From Pelagerythrobacter marinus (lineage in GTDB: Bacteria > Pseudomonadota > Alphaproteobacteria > Sphingomonadales > Sphingomonadaceae): a DNA stretch of 64,000 nucleotides. The stretch lies in NCBI RefSeq assembly GCF_009827515.1, contig NZ_WTYO01000004.1, positions 186,001 through 250,000 on the forward strand, read 5' to 3'. This document shows, one piece after another, positions 44,587 to 54,424 of this stretch. The translations under genes were made by a program, and so were the position numbers. Every line of letters begins with the position of its first letter. The stretch's first letter is position 1. Below the pieces are notes generated by a model. That model was not told the origin of the DNA and made no database searches. It saw only the letters and a program-made list of their open reading frames with translations.

Positions 44587-47286
44587 ATGGCAATTCGCAG
44601 CAAGCTTACTGCAACCGTCAGCCTGCCGGCCTGCGCCGCCGCGCTGGCAGGACTGGCCAGCCCGGCCGCGGCGCAGGACCCGGTGGAAAGCGCCGAGGGC
44701 GGCGACGAGGATGTCATCATCGTGTCCGGCTATCGCGCCTCGCTGGAAAGCGCGATCGCCGAAAAGCGCGAGAAGGACCAGATCATCGAATCGGTTTCGA
44801 GCGAGGACATCGGCAAGCTGCCCGATGCCTCGATCGGCGAATCGATCGCACGCCTGCCCGGTCTCACCTCGCAGCGCATCTCGGGCCGCGCCGGCTATAT
44901 CTCGGTGCGCGGCTTCGGCCCGGATTTCTCGAGCACGCTGCTCAACGGCCGCCAGCAGACCTCGACCAGCGACAACCGCGGGATCGAGTTCGACCAGTAT
45001 CCGTCGGAGATCGTCAGCTCGGTCGATGTCTACAAGTCGCCTTCGGCCAACCTCGTCGGCCAGGGCCTGGTCGGCACGATCGACATCCGCACGATCCGCC
45101 CGCTCGACAAGGGCGAGCAGGTCATCGCCGTCGGCGCGCGCGGCGTCCACGCCGATCTCGGCAAGCTCAACAGCGGGTCCGACGATTTCGGCTACCGGGC
45201 GTTCGGCACTTACGTCGACCAGTTCGCCAACGACACCCTCGGCCTGGCCCTGTCGGTCGCCTATTCGAAGGAGCCGTACCAGACCGAAGAATTCGAAGCC
45301 TGGGGCTACGCCGACGGGCCTGACGGCAACCAGGTCATCGGCGGCGTGAAGCCTTTCGTCACCTCGTCCAACCTCAAGCGGCTCGGCGTCAACGGCACGG
45401 TCCAGTACCAGGCGTCGCCGACCACGATGCTGACGCTCGACGGGTTCTATTCCGACTTCGACGATACCAACATCAAGCGCGGGATCGAGATTCCGCTCGC
45501 ATGGTCGGGCGCGCAGCTTTCGCCCACCGGGCTGGAAGTGACCGACGGCCTGGTCACCGGCGGCACGTTCTCGGGCGTCGAAGCGGTCGTGAACAACCAC
45601 AACTACGTCCGCAAGGCCAAGCTCTATTCCGGCGGCTTCAACATCGCGCACGAAGGCGACGACGGCTGGAACGTCAACGCCGACGTCAGCTTCTCGCGCA
45701 CCGACCGCAACGAGCTGATCCTCGAATCGAACGCCGGCACCGCGCCCGGCGGCGGCACCGGGGCAACCGACACGCTGACCTTCCGCTCGACCACCAGCGG
45801 GACTTTCTTCACCGACCAGGTGATCGACTACAGCGATCCGGCGCTGATCCAGCTGACCGACCCCCTCGGCTGGGGCGGCGGAGCGCCGGGCGGCCGCCAG
45901 CACGGCTATTACAACGACCGCATCGTCGAGGACGAGCTGTGGCAGTTCCAGGCCGATATCGAGAAGGAGCTGGCCGGCGGCTTCCTCCGCTCGATCGAGG
46001 CCGGGTTCAACTTCGTGACGCGCCAGAAGACGCTCGTGCCCGACGAGTACTTCCTGCATCTTTCCGGCGATCGCCTTCAGGCGCAGGTGCCCGACCAGTA
46101 CCTGCTCGAGCCGACCAACCTCGACTATCTCGGCCTCGGCCCGATGGTCAGCTACAACCCGCTCGACCTGCTCAACGGCGGCGAATACGCGATCGTCCCG
46201 AACGAGGCGGAAGACGTCCTGTTCAAGAGCTTCGCGATCAACGAAGACATCATGACGTTCTACGCCCAGGGCAATATCGAGAGCGACCTCGGCTCCGCCC
46301 TTCTCACCGGCAACTTCGGCGTCCAGGCGATCCATACCGACCAGAGCTCGACCGGCTTCGTCAACACCGGGGCCGCGCAGGGCATCATCGAGCGCACGCT
46401 GGGCGACAATTACTGGGACGTCCTGCCCAGCATCAACCTGTCGCTGCGTTTCGACAGCGATTTCATCATCCGCGTCGCCGCCGCGCGCGAAATCCAGCGC
46501 CCGCGGCTCGACGACATGCGGGTCAACTTCAGCTACGGCGTGGACCCGATCGAGGCGATCGTGACCGGTTCGGGCGGCAATCCCTACCTGCGCCCCTACC
46601 GCGCGACCGCGTTCGACCTGAATTTCGAGAAATACTTCGGCAATGCCGGCTACCTCGCCGCCCAGCTGTTCTACAAGAAGCTGCACAACTACATCTACAC
46701 GGCGGAAAGGCCGTTCGATTACAGCAGCTTCCCTGTCGTCGATCCGGGGTATCCGTTCAGCTACCAGGGGCGCATCAGCGCGCCGATCAACGGCGACGGG
46801 GGCGAGATCTACGGCGTCGAGCTGGCGGGCACGCTGCCGTTCGACACATTCGTTTCCGCGCTGGAAGGCTTCGGCGTCACCGGCGGGGTCAGCTACACCA
46901 AGTCCAAGATCCAGCCCGACCCGGATTCGCCCCCGTCGGACATTCCCGGCTATTCGCGCTGGGTCGCCAACGGCACCGCCTATTTCGAGAAGGGCGGCTT
47001 CTCGGTCCGCGGCTCGATGCGCTACCGCTCGACCTTCCTCGGCGATTTCTCCGGCTTCGGCGCCAATCGCGTCCGTCGCCGCGCCAAGGCAGAGACGATC
47101 GTGGACGCGCAGATCGGCTACGACTTCCAGCCGGGCAGCACGCTGGAGGGGCTGTCGCTCTTCCTCCAGGGCTTCAACCTGACGAACGAGCCCTTCGTCG
47201 CGATCAACCCGGGCGAGCCGCTGCAGGTGATGAACTACCAGAACTACGGGCGCCGCTTCATGGGCGGCTTCACCTACAAGTTCTGA
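44587..47286 (+). CDS. TonB-dependent outer-membrane receptor, maltodextrin-type
   Basis: An 899-aa energy-coupled importer. A signal peptide (LTATVSLPACAAALAGLA...AAA) is followed by the TonB-box-like VIIVSGYRASLESAIAEK, then the plug domain (IGKLPDASIGESIARLPGL, GRAGYISVRGFGPDF). A large beta-barrel ends GRRFMGGFTYKF with the terminal Phe. This plug signature belongs to carbohydrate-type TonB receptors such as MalA of Caulobacter. GGGGAG precedes the ATG; the frame starts earlier at 44521 without homology. It heads the plus-strand sugar operon. Confidence 0.93.
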   Translation: MAIRSKLTATVSLPACAAALAGLASPAAAQDPVESAEGGDEDVIIVSGYRASLESAIAEKREKDQIIESVSSEDIGKLPDASIGESIARLPGLTSQRISGRAGYISVRGFGPDFSSTLLNGRQQTSTSDNRGIEFDQYPSEIVSSVDVYKSPSANLVGQGLVGTIDIRTIRPLDKGEQVIAVGARGVHADLGKLNSGSDDFGYRAFGTYVDQFANDTLGLALSVAYSKEPYQTEEFEAWGYADGPDGNQVIGGVKPFVTSSNLKRLGVNGTVQYQASPTTMLTLDGFYSDFDDTNIKRGIEIPLAWSGAQLSPTGLEVTDGLVTGGTFSGVEAVVNNHNYVRKAKLYSGGFNIAHEGDDGWNVNADVSFSRTDRNELILESNAGTAPGGGTGATDTLTFRSTTSGTFFTDQVIDYSDPALIQLTDPLGWGGGAPGGRQHGYYNDRIVEDELWQFQADIEKELAGGFLRSIEAGFNFVTRQKTLVPDEYFLHLSGDRLQAQVPDQYLLEPTNLDYLGLGPMVSYNPLDLLNGGEYAIVPNEAEDVLFKSFAINEDIMTFYAQGNIESDLGSALLTGNFGVQAIHTDQSSTGFVNTGAAQGIIERTLGDNYWDVLPSINLSLRFDSDFIIRVAAAREIQRPRLDDMRVNFSYGVDPIEAIVTGSGGNPYLRPYRATAFDLNFEKYFGNAGYLAAQLFYKKLHNYIYTAERPFDYSSFPVVDPGYPFSYQGRISAPINGDGGEIYGVELAGTLPFDTFVSALEGFGVTGGVSYTKSKIQPDPDSPPSDIPGYSRWVANGTAYFEKGGFSVRGSMRYRSTFLGDFSGFGANRVRRRAKAETIVDAQIGYDFQPGSTLEGLSLFLQGFNLTNEPFVAINPGEPLQVMNYQNYGRRFMGGFTYKF

Positions 47287-47299
47287 TCGTCAGGGCGCC

Positions 47300-47329
47300 A
47301 TTCCCCGGTATCTTCGGGTACCGGGGAAT
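47300..47329 (+). terminator. intercistronic hairpin after the TonB receptor
   Basis: A perfect 11-bp stem, ATTCCCCGGTA and TACCGGGGAAT, with an 8-nt loop, 14 bp after the receptor stop and 27 bp before the halogenase start. It lacks an immediate T-run (GTTTC follows 7 bp later), so partial termination or mRNA protection is likely, which would let the receptor be made in excess. Confidence 0.62.
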
Positions 47330-47355
47330 CGCCGCCGTTTCTTGGGGGAGGCGTG

Positions 47356-48912
47356 ATGACAAGCCAGCCTGGACCGCACCGCGCGCGCCAGCCGCGCCCC
47401 GGGCGCCGGATCGTCATCGTCGGCGGGGGCACCGCCGGCTGGATGACCGCAGCCGCGCTGTCGCGCTTCTGCGATACGGACTGGTCGATCACGCTGGTCG
47501 AATCCGACGCGATCGGCACGGTGGGCGTGGGCGAGGCGACCATTCCCATGATCCGCAATTTCAACGCGGCGCTGGGCATCGACGAGGCCGAATTCATCGC
47601 CGCGACCAATGGCACCTACAAGCTGGGGATCGAGTTCGTCGGCTGGGGCGCGCCCGACAGCCGCTATCTCCATGCCTTCGGCCTGGTCGGCCGCGGGCTC
47701 GGCCTGCTCCCGTTCCAGCATTACTGGCTGCGCGCCCGGGCCGAGGGGCTGGCCGGGCCGATCGGCGACTATGTCCTCAACGCCGTCGCCTGCCGCGAAA
47801 ACCGCTTCGCCCATGTCGAGCGCCAGGCCGGCAGCCCGCTGCCTCCCCTGCCCTTCGCCTACCATTTCGACGCCGGGCTCTATGCCGCCTATCTCCGGCG
47901 CTATGCCGAAGCGCGCGGCGTCGTGCGCGTGGAAGGCAGGATCGATCGCGTCGAAACGCAGGGCGAGACGGGCCACGTCGCCGCGGTCCGGCTGGAGAAC
48001 GGGCAGAGCGTCGCGGGCGACCTGTTCGTCGATTGCTCGGGGTTTCGCGGGCTGCTGATCGCGGAGACGCTGCGGACCGGCTGGACCGACTGGTCGCACT
48101 GGCTGCCCTGCGACCGCGCGATCGCGGTTCCCTGCGAGCCGGGCGAACCGTGGCTGCCCTATACCCGCGCGACCGCGCGCGAGGCGGGGTGGCAATGGCG
48201 CATCCCGCTGCAGAACCGGCTCGGCAACGGGCATGTCTTCTGCTCCACGCACATCGACGAAGACGCCGCGCGCGACGTGCTGCTGGCCAGTCTCGACGGC
48301 GCGCCGACCGCCGAACCGCGCCTGCTGCGCTTCACGACCGGGATGCGCCGGCAGGCATGGAACCGCAACGTCGTGGCGATCGGCCTGTCGTCGGGCTTTC
48401 TCGAACCGCTCGAATCGACCAGCATTCACCTGATCCAGACCGGCATCGATCGCCTGCTCGACTACCTGCCGGTGTCCGGTTTCGGCGCGGCCGACCGCGA
48501 GAACTTCAATCGCCGCGCGGCGTGGGAGATGGAGCGTATCCGCGACTTCATCATCCTCCACTACCACGCCAACGGGCGCGAGGGGCAGCCGTTCTGGGAC
48601 GCGCTGCGGCACATGGCGATCCCCGACACGCTGGCCGAGAAGCTGGCCATGTTCCGCGCCGGCGGGAAGGTCGTTCGCGACCACGACGAACTGTTCGACG
48701 TGCCCGGCTGGGTCCAGGTCATGCTCGGCCAGGGGATCGAGCCGCAAGCCTGGCACCCGCTGGCCGACCAGCTTTCACGCGAACAGCTCGGCCAGTTCCT
48801 CGACACCGTCCGCCACGCCTATGCCCGCGATGTCGCGCGCATGCCCGATCACCAAGACTACGTCAGCCGGCTCGCCGAACAGGGCCGCCGCAAACTGGAA
48901 GCCGCCGCATGA
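47356..48912 (+). CDS. FAD-dependent tryptophan-halogenase-like protein
   Basis: A 518-aa flavin-dependent halogenase-family protein. The FAD-binding GGGTAGWM is near the N-terminus. Lys89 in TNGTYKLGIEF corresponds to the catalytic lysine of PrnA, and the family motif GWxWxIPL is present as AGWQWRIPLQNR. The PLEST segment carries the catalytic Glu region. It reads as active, but the substrate need not be tryptophan. Such genes recur beside TonB receptors in Caulobacter, Xanthomonas and sphingomonads; the role there is unexplained. Another start (GTG) is one codon upstream. Confidence 0.86.
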   Translation: MTSQPGPHRARQPRPGRRIVIVGGGTAGWMTAAALSRFCDTDWSITLVESDAIGTVGVGEATIPMIRNFNAALGIDEAEFIAATNGTYKLGIEFVGWGAPDSRYLHAFGLVGRGLGLLPFQHYWLRARAEGLAGPIGDYVLNAVACRENRFAHVERQAGSPLPPLPFAYHFDAGLYAAYLRRYAEARGVVRVEGRIDRVETQGETGHVAAVRLENGQSVAGDLFVDCSGFRGLLIAETLRTGWTDWSHWLPCDRAIAVPCEPGEPWLPYTRATAREAGWQWRIPLQNRLGNGHVFCSTHIDEDAARDVLLASLDGAPTAEPRLLRFTTGMRRQAWNRNVVAIGLSSGFLEPLESTSIHLIQTGIDRLLDYLPVSGFGAADRENFNRRAAWEMERIRDFIILHYHANGREGQPFWDALRHMAIPDTLAEKLAMFRAGGKVVRDHDELFDVPGWVQVMLGQGIEPQAWHPLADQLSREQLGQFLDTVRHAYARDVARMPDHQDYVSRLAEQGRRKLEAAA

Positions 48913-50732
48913 TCCGTTACGCCCTCCCCCTTCTCGCGCTCGGCCTCGCCACGACGGCGCGTGCCGAGACGGCCGAAACCCGGGTCGCTTTCCGCGACCG
49001 GCTGCCGAGCGAGGAGATCGTCTATTTCGTCCTGCCCGACCGGTTCGAGAACGGCGACCGCACGAACGACAGGGGCGGCTTCGCGGGCGATCGCCTGGCG
49101 CACGGCTTCGACCCTGCGCACAAGGGCTTCTTCCATGGCGGCGACCTCGCGGGGCTGACCCGCCGTCTCGACTATCTCGAACGCCTGGGCGTGACCGCGA
49201 TCTGGTTCGCCCCGATCTTCCAGAACAAGCCGGTCCAGGGCGATCCCGGCGCCGAGAGCGCCGGCTATCACGGTTACTGGGTGACCGATTTCACCCGGCC
49301 CGACAGTCATTTCGGCACGCGCGCCGAGTTCAAGGCTTTCGTCGACGCGGCACATGCCCGCGGGATGAAGGTCTACATGGACATCATCACCAACCACACC
49401 GCCGACGTCATCCGCTATGCCGAGGGGGAGGAGACGGGCTATGCCTATCGCAGCCGCGGCGACTATCCCTATTCGCGCAAGGGCGGGATCGACGGGGAGC
49501 CGATCAATCCCGGCTTCCAGGGGGACGAGGATCGCAGCCAAGCCAACTTTGCGCGCCTGACCGACCCGGCATATGCCTATACCCCGGTGGTCCCGGCCGA
49601 CGAAGCCGACGTGAAAGTGCCCGCCTGGCTGAACGACCCGATCTACTACCACAACCGCGGCGACACGACCTTCAGCGGCGAAAGCAGCCGCTTCGGCGAT
49701 TTCGCCGGCCTCGACGACCTGTTCACCGAGCACCCGCGCGTGGTCGAGGGCATGATCGATATCTATGCCGCGTGGATTCGCGATTTCGGCATCGACGGCT
49801 TCCGCGTCGATACCGCGCGTCACGTGAACCCGGAATTCTGGCAGGCCTTCGTGCCCGCGATGCTGGAAACCGCGCGCGAAGCAGGGATTCCCAACTTCCA
49901 CATCTTCGGCGAAGTCTATCGCGACAGCGCCGACAACGGCTACATCGCGCAGTACACCCGGCGCGACGGCTTCCCCGCCGTGCTCGACTTCGCCTTCGCC
50001 CAGGCAATGCGCGAGACCGTGGGGCAAGGCAAGGGCACCCACGTCCTGAACGCGCTGTTCGACGGCGACGTGCTCTACGAAGGCGGCGAGGAAGCCGCGC
50101 TGGCCATGCCGACCTTCCTCGGCAACCACGACATGGGGCGGTTCGCGACCCTGGTGAAGGCCGACCGGCCCGGCATCGGGCAGGAAGAGCTGCTGGCCCG
50201 GGTCAAGCTCGCCCACGCGATGCTGCTGACGCTGCGCGGAAGCCCCGTGATCTACTACGGCGACGAACAGGGCTTCGTCGGCGACGGCAACGACCAGGCC
50301 GCGCGCGAGGACATGTTCCCCTCGCAGACAGCCAGCTACAACGACAACGATCTGATCGGCACCGCGGCCACCACGGCTGAGGACAATTTCGACGAAACGC
50401 ATCCGCTGTTCGAACTCGTCGCGGATCTTTCCGCCCTGCGCCGCGCCCACCCGGCGCTCTCGCGCGGGCGCCAGGTCGTGCGCCATTACGGGCAGGAGGC
50501 CGGCATCTTCGCGGTCAGCCGGTTCGATCCGGATAGCGGCACCGAATACGTGGCGGCGTTCAACACGGCCGCACAGGCGCGCCGCGCGAACGTGGTCGTC
50601 GGCTACGACGCGCGCGACTTCGAAACGCTTGCCGGCCAGTGCCCGGGCGGCGTGGCTGCCCCGGGCAGCGCGACCGTGGCCCTCCCCGCCTTCGGCTGGG
50701 CCGTCTGCCGCGTGTCGGAGATCGCCGAATGA
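48909..50732 (+). CDS. secreted GH13 alpha-amylase-family enzyme
   Basis: A 607-aa exported protein: signal peptide RYALPLLALGLATTARA, then a (beta/alpha)8 GH13 domain. The nucleophile Asp is in IDGFRVDTARHV, the acid Glu in FHIFGEVYRDS and the transition-state Asp in FLGNHDMGRF. Calcium-site-like ITNHTADV and the C-terminal beta domain are present. It hydrolyses starch or maltodextrin in the periplasm or outside. Its start overlaps the halogenase stop by ATGA. The open frame extends upstream a very long way through the two preceding genes without coding. Confidence 0.93.
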   Translation: MIRYALPLLALGLATTARAETAETRVAFRDRLPSEEIVYFVLPDRFENGDRTNDRGGFAGDRLAHGFDPAHKGFFHGGDLAGLTRRLDYLERLGVTAIWFAPIFQNKPVQGDPGAESAGYHGYWVTDFTRPDSHFGTRAEFKAFVDAAHARGMKVYMDIITNHTADVIRYAEGEETGYAYRSRGDYPYSRKGGIDGEPINPGFQGDEDRSQANFARLTDPAYAYTPVVPADEADVKVPAWLNDPIYYHNRGDTTFSGESSRFGDFAGLDDLFTEHPRVVEGMIDIYAAWIRDFGIDGFRVDTARHVNPEFWQAFVPAMLETAREAGIPNFHIFGEVYRDSADNGYIAQYTRRDGFPAVLDFAFAQAMRETVGQGKGTHVLNALFDGDVLYEGGEEAALAMPTFLGNHDMGRFATLVKADRPGIGQEELLARVKLAHAMLLTLRGSPVIYYGDEQGFVGDGNDQAAREDMFPSQTASYNDNDLIGTAATTAEDNFDETHPLFELVADLSALRRAHPALSRGRQVVRHYGQEAGIFAVSRFDPDSGTEYVAAFNTAAQARRANVVVGYDARDFETLAGQCPGGVAAPGSATVALPAFGWAVCRVSEIAE

Positions 50733-52354
50733 ACCGCGTCGAAAGGCTGGAAGGCATGGCGGCGACCACGGCCGACCTTCCGTGGTGGAAAGGCGCGGCG
50801 ATCTACCAGATCTATCCGCGCAGCTTCCAGGATTCGAACGGCGACGGGATCGGCGACCTGCCGGGCATTACCCGCCGCCTGCCCCATGTCGCGTCGCTCG
50901 GCGTCGATGCGGTCTGGATTTCGCCCTTCTTCACCTCGCCGATGAAGGATTTCGGCTACGACGTTGCCGACTATCGCGACGTCGACCCGATTTTCGGCAC
51001 GCTCGACGATTTCGACGCGCTGGTCGCGCGCGCACACGAACTCGGCCTCAGGGTGCTGATCGACCAGGTCTATTCGCACACCTCGGACGAACACCCGTGG
51101 TTCGCCGAAAGCCGCCGCGACAGGACCAACCCGAAAAGCGACTGGTACGTCTGGGCGGATGCCCGGCCCGACGGGTCGCCACCCACCAACTGGCAATCGG
51201 TGTTCGGCGGCCCCGCCTGGACCTGGGACGCCCGCCGCGGCCAGTACTACCTGCACAATTTCCTGAGCTCGCAGCCGCAGGTCAACATGCACAACCGCGC
51301 GGTGCAGGACGCGGTGCTGGACGTCATGCGGTTCTGGCTCGAGAGGGGCGTGGACGGGTTTCGCATCGATGCACTCAACTTCGCGATGCACGACCCGCAG
51401 CTGCGCGACAATCCGGCCGCCCCGCCGACCGACCGGCCGCGAACGCGCCCGTTCGACTTCCAGGTCAAGAAATACAACATGTCGCACCCCGGCATCCCGG
51501 CCTTCATCGAGCGCATCCGGGCGCTGACCGACGAGTACGACGGTATCTTCACCGTCGCCGAAGTCGGCGGAGACGGGGCCGAGGCCGAGATGAAAAGCTT
51601 CACCGCGGGGGAGACGCACCTCAATTCCGCCTATGGCTTCAACTTCCTCTATGCCGACCGGCTGACGCCGGGGGCGATCCGGGCCGCGCTGGCCGAATGG
51701 CCCGATGAAGACGGGATGGGCTGGCCCAGCTGGGCGTTCGAGAACCACGACGCCCCCCGCGCGGTCAGCCGCTGGTGGCCGCCGGAAGCGCGCGATCGCG
51801 CGGCGCGCATGAAGATCACGCTGCTCACCTGCCTGCGCGGCAACGTGATCCTCTATTACGGCGAGGAACTGGGCCTGGCGCAGGTCGACATTCCCTTCGA
51901 CCAACTCCACGACCCGGAAGCGATCGCCAACTGGCCGCTGACGCTGAGCCGCGACGGCGCGCGCACGCCGATGCCGTGGGAAGCCGGCGCCCCCCATTGC
52001 GGGTTCACCGCGGGCGATCCCTGGCTGCCGGTGGGCGAGGACAATGCCGCCCGCGCCGTCGACCGGCAGGAAGCCGACCCGGGCTCCCTGCTCCACCACA
52101 CGCGCGCCATGCTCGCGCTGCGCCGCGCCAACCCGGCCCTGCATCACGGCGCGGTGAGCCGGTGCGAATGCGTAGGCGACCTGTTCGTGATCGAGCGCAC
52201 CGCGCCCGGCCAGCGGGTGCTCTGCCTGTTCAATCTCGGCCCGTCGGACGTCGCGCCGCCCGCCGACCTCGCGGCGGGCACCGTTCTCGCCGCGGCCAAC
52301 GCGGCGACGCCCGCCACCCTCCCTTCCTATAGCGCCCTGGTGATCGAACCATGA
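50729..52354 (+). CDS. GH13 alpha-glucosidase (oligo-1,6/maltase type)
   Basis: A 541-aa enzyme that releases glucose from maltooligosaccharides. There is no signal peptide, so it is cytoplasmic. It opens WWKGAAIYQIYPRSFQDSNG. The nucleophile Asp is in VDGFRIDALNF, the acid Glu in FTVAEVGGDG and the last Asp in FENHDAPRAV. The subfamily is that of AglA and trehalose-6-phosphate hydrolase-like maltases. It overlaps the amylase stop by ATGA (50729-50732). Confidence 0.93.
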   Translation: MNRVERLEGMAATTADLPWWKGAAIYQIYPRSFQDSNGDGIGDLPGITRRLPHVASLGVDAVWISPFFTSPMKDFGYDVADYRDVDPIFGTLDDFDALVARAHELGLRVLIDQVYSHTSDEHPWFAESRRDRTNPKSDWYVWADARPDGSPPTNWQSVFGGPAWTWDARRGQYYLHNFLSSQPQVNMHNRAVQDAVLDVMRFWLERGVDGFRIDALNFAMHDPQLRDNPAAPPTDRPRTRPFDFQVKKYNMSHPGIPAFIERIRALTDEYDGIFTVAEVGGDGAEAEMKSFTAGETHLNSAYGFNFLYADRLTPGAIRAALAEWPDEDGMGWPSWAFENHDAPRAVSRWWPPEARDRAARMKITLLTCLRGNVILYYGEELGLAQVDIPFDQLHDPEAIANWPLTLSRDGARTPMPWEAGAPHCGFTAGDPWLPVGEDNAARAVDRQEADPGSLLHHTRAMLALRRANPALHHGAVSRCECVGDLFVIERTAPGQRVLCLFNLGPSDVAPPADLAAGTVLAAANAATPATLPSYSALVIEP

Positions 52355-54378
52355 GACTTGCCCCCGTTTTCGCCGCCCTCGCCCTCCTGCCCGCCGCGCC
52401 CGCCGCGGCGGAAGAAGTCGTCGCCTCGCCCGATGGGACGATCACCGTCACCGTCGACGTCGATGGCGAGGGGCGCCCGTTCTACCGCGTGGACCGGCAC
52501 GGCGAGGCCGTCCTGACCGACAGCCGGCTCGGCTTCCTGCTGACCGACCAGGACAAGCTGGAGCGCCGCCTGCAGATCACCGGCAGCACCCGGGCGAGCC
52601 ACGACGAGACCTGGGAGCAACCCTGGGGCGAGCAGCGCTTCGTGCGCGATCACCACGAGGAACTGACCGTCCGCTTCCAGGAAGACAGCGAAGAGCAGCG
52701 CCGGTTCGGCGTCACGTTCCGCGTCTTCGACGACGCGGTCGCCTTCCGCTATGTCTTCGACGATCCGAGCATGGGCGGGACGCTGCGGATCGCCGACGAG
52801 CTGACCGAGTTCAACCTCGCCCGCAACGGCACCGCCTGGTGGATACCGGGCGGCGAGTGGAACCGGTACGAATACCTGTACGAGGAAACGCCGATCGATG
52901 GCGTTTCGCTGGCCCATACGCCGCTGACGTTCCGCATGGAGGGCGGCACCCACGTCGCGATCCACGAGGCCGCCCTGGTCGATTTCGCGGGGATGTGGGT
53001 GAAGCGCACCACGGGCACGCGGTTTCGCGCGACGCTGGCGCCGACCGGCTCCGGTGCGGCCCGGGCGACGCGCGCGGTGCCCTTCGCAACGCCCTGGCGC
53101 ACGATCCGCGTCTCGCCCGACGCGGCCGGCCTGGCGGAGAGTCTGGTCGAACTGAACCTCAACGAACCGAACAGGCTCGGCGACGTCGGCTGGTTCAAGC
53201 CGCACAAGTACGTCGGCGTATGGTGGTCGCTTCACCTCGACGAGGAAACCTGGGGCTCGGGCCCGCGCCACGGGGCGACGACCGCGAACGTCAAGCGCTA
53301 CATCGATTTCGCCGCCGAGCACGGCTTCGACGGCGTGCTGGTCGAAGGCTGGAACCTCGGCTGGGACGGCAACTGGTTCTTCAACGGGGCGGAATTCGAT
53401 TTCACCCGCAGCTATCCCGATTACGATTTCGAGGACGTCGCCCGCCATGCCGCCGCGAAGGGCGTGGCGATCGTCGGCCACCACGAGACGAGCGGCGATG
53501 TCGGCAATTACGAGCGCCAGCTCGAGGCCGGGCTGGACCTGATGGCCGCGCGCGGGGTGAAGACGATCAAGTCCGGCTATGTCACCGATGCCTGCAACTT
53601 GCGCTACGTCCATCCCGACGGGCGCGAGACCCGCGAGTGCACCGAAAGCCAGGTGATGCAGCGCCACCACCTGAAAGTCGTGACCGAAGCGGCGAAGCGG
53701 CAGATCGCGGTCAACCCGCACGAGCCGGTCAAGGACACCGGGCTGCGGCGCACATATCCCAACTGGGTATCGCGCGAGGGCGCGCGCGGGATGGAGTTCA
53801 GCGCCTGGGGCACCCCGCCCAATGGCCCCGACCATGTCCCGACGATGGTCTTCACCCGTCTGCTTTCGGGCCCGATGGACTACACCCCCGGTATCCTCAG
53901 CCTCGAGGGGCGCGGCCAGCCCCTGCAGATGACGATGGCGCGGGCCCTGGCCGAATATGTCCTGGTCTATTCCCCGATCCAGATGGTCGCCGACCTGCCC
54001 GAACACTATGCCGAGCATCCCGAGCCGTTCCGGTTCATCAAGGACGTTCCGGTCGACTGGTCCGAAAGCCGCGTTCTGGCCGCGGAAGTCGGCGACTACG
54101 TCGTGACCGCGCGCAAGGACCGCAACAGCGAGGACTGGTACCTGGGCGGGGCCACCGATGCCGATGCGCGCGAGATGGCGATCGCGCTCGACTTCCTCGA
54201 TCCCGGCAGGACCTATCGGGCGGAGATCTACCGCGACGCCGGGAGTACCCATTTCGAGGGGCCGACGCGCTTCGACATCGCGATCGAGCGACGCGAGGTG
54301 ACCGCGGCCGACAGCCTGGACCTGCGCATGGCCCCCGGCGGCGGCTTCGCCATCCGGCTGACGCCGGCCGGGGCCTGA
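52351..54378 (+). CDS. GH97 alpha-glucosidase (SusB-like)
   Basis: A 675-aa exported enzyme: signal peptide to about residue 20 (RLAPVFAALALLPAAPAAA). The N-terminal beta-super-sandwich of GH97 is followed by the barrel with GHHETSGDVGNYERQ, VNPHEPVKDTG and REGARGMEFSAWG. The glutamate ligands for calcium and catalysis expected of SusB are visible. It hydrolyses alpha-glucans in the periplasm. Its start overlaps the GH13 glucosidase stop by ATGA. It is the last gene of the operon. Confidence 0.92.
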   Translation: MRLAPVFAALALLPAAPAAAEEVVASPDGTITVTVDVDGEGRPFYRVDRHGEAVLTDSRLGFLLTDQDKLERRLQITGSTRASHDETWEQPWGEQRFVRDHHEELTVRFQEDSEEQRRFGVTFRVFDDAVAFRYVFDDPSMGGTLRIADELTEFNLARNGTAWWIPGGEWNRYEYLYEETPIDGVSLAHTPLTFRMEGGTHVAIHEAALVDFAGMWVKRTTGTRFRATLAPTGSGAARATRAVPFATPWRTIRVSPDAAGLAESLVELNLNEPNRLGDVGWFKPHKYVGVWWSLHLDEETWGSGPRHGATTANVKRYIDFAAEHGFDGVLVEGWNLGWDGNWFFNGAEFDFTRSYPDYDFEDVARHAAAKGVAIVGHHETSGDVGNYERQLEAGLDLMAARGVKTIKSGYVTDACNLRYVHPDGRETRECTESQVMQRHHLKVVTEAAKRQIAVNPHEPVKDTGLRRTYPNWVSREGARGMEFSAWGTPPNGPDHVPTMVFTRLLSGPMDYTPGILSLEGRGQPLQMTMARALAEYVLVYSPIQMVADLPEHYAEHPEPFRFIKDVPVDWSESRVLAAEVGDYVVTARKDRNSEDWYLGGATDADAREMAIALDFLDPGRTYRAEIYRDAGSTHFEGPTRFDIAIERREVTAADSLDLRMAPGGGFAIRLTPAGA

Positions 54379-54424
54379 GCAGCGGGGGCGCGGAAGGCCC
54401 GGTCGGCTGCGCCGGCAGGCTGAT

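Noticed and set aside
44056-46686. An 876-codon frame antisense to the TonB receptor
   Set aside because: No motif, low-complexity composition, and it lies opposite a gene with a full set of receptor features.
45501-50732. A 1743-codon open frame through the TonB receptor, halogenase and amylase genes
   Set aside because: Only its 3' end, the amylase, has domains. The rest is Arg/Pro-rich out-of-frame translation caused by high GC and overlaps two genes with clear motifs.
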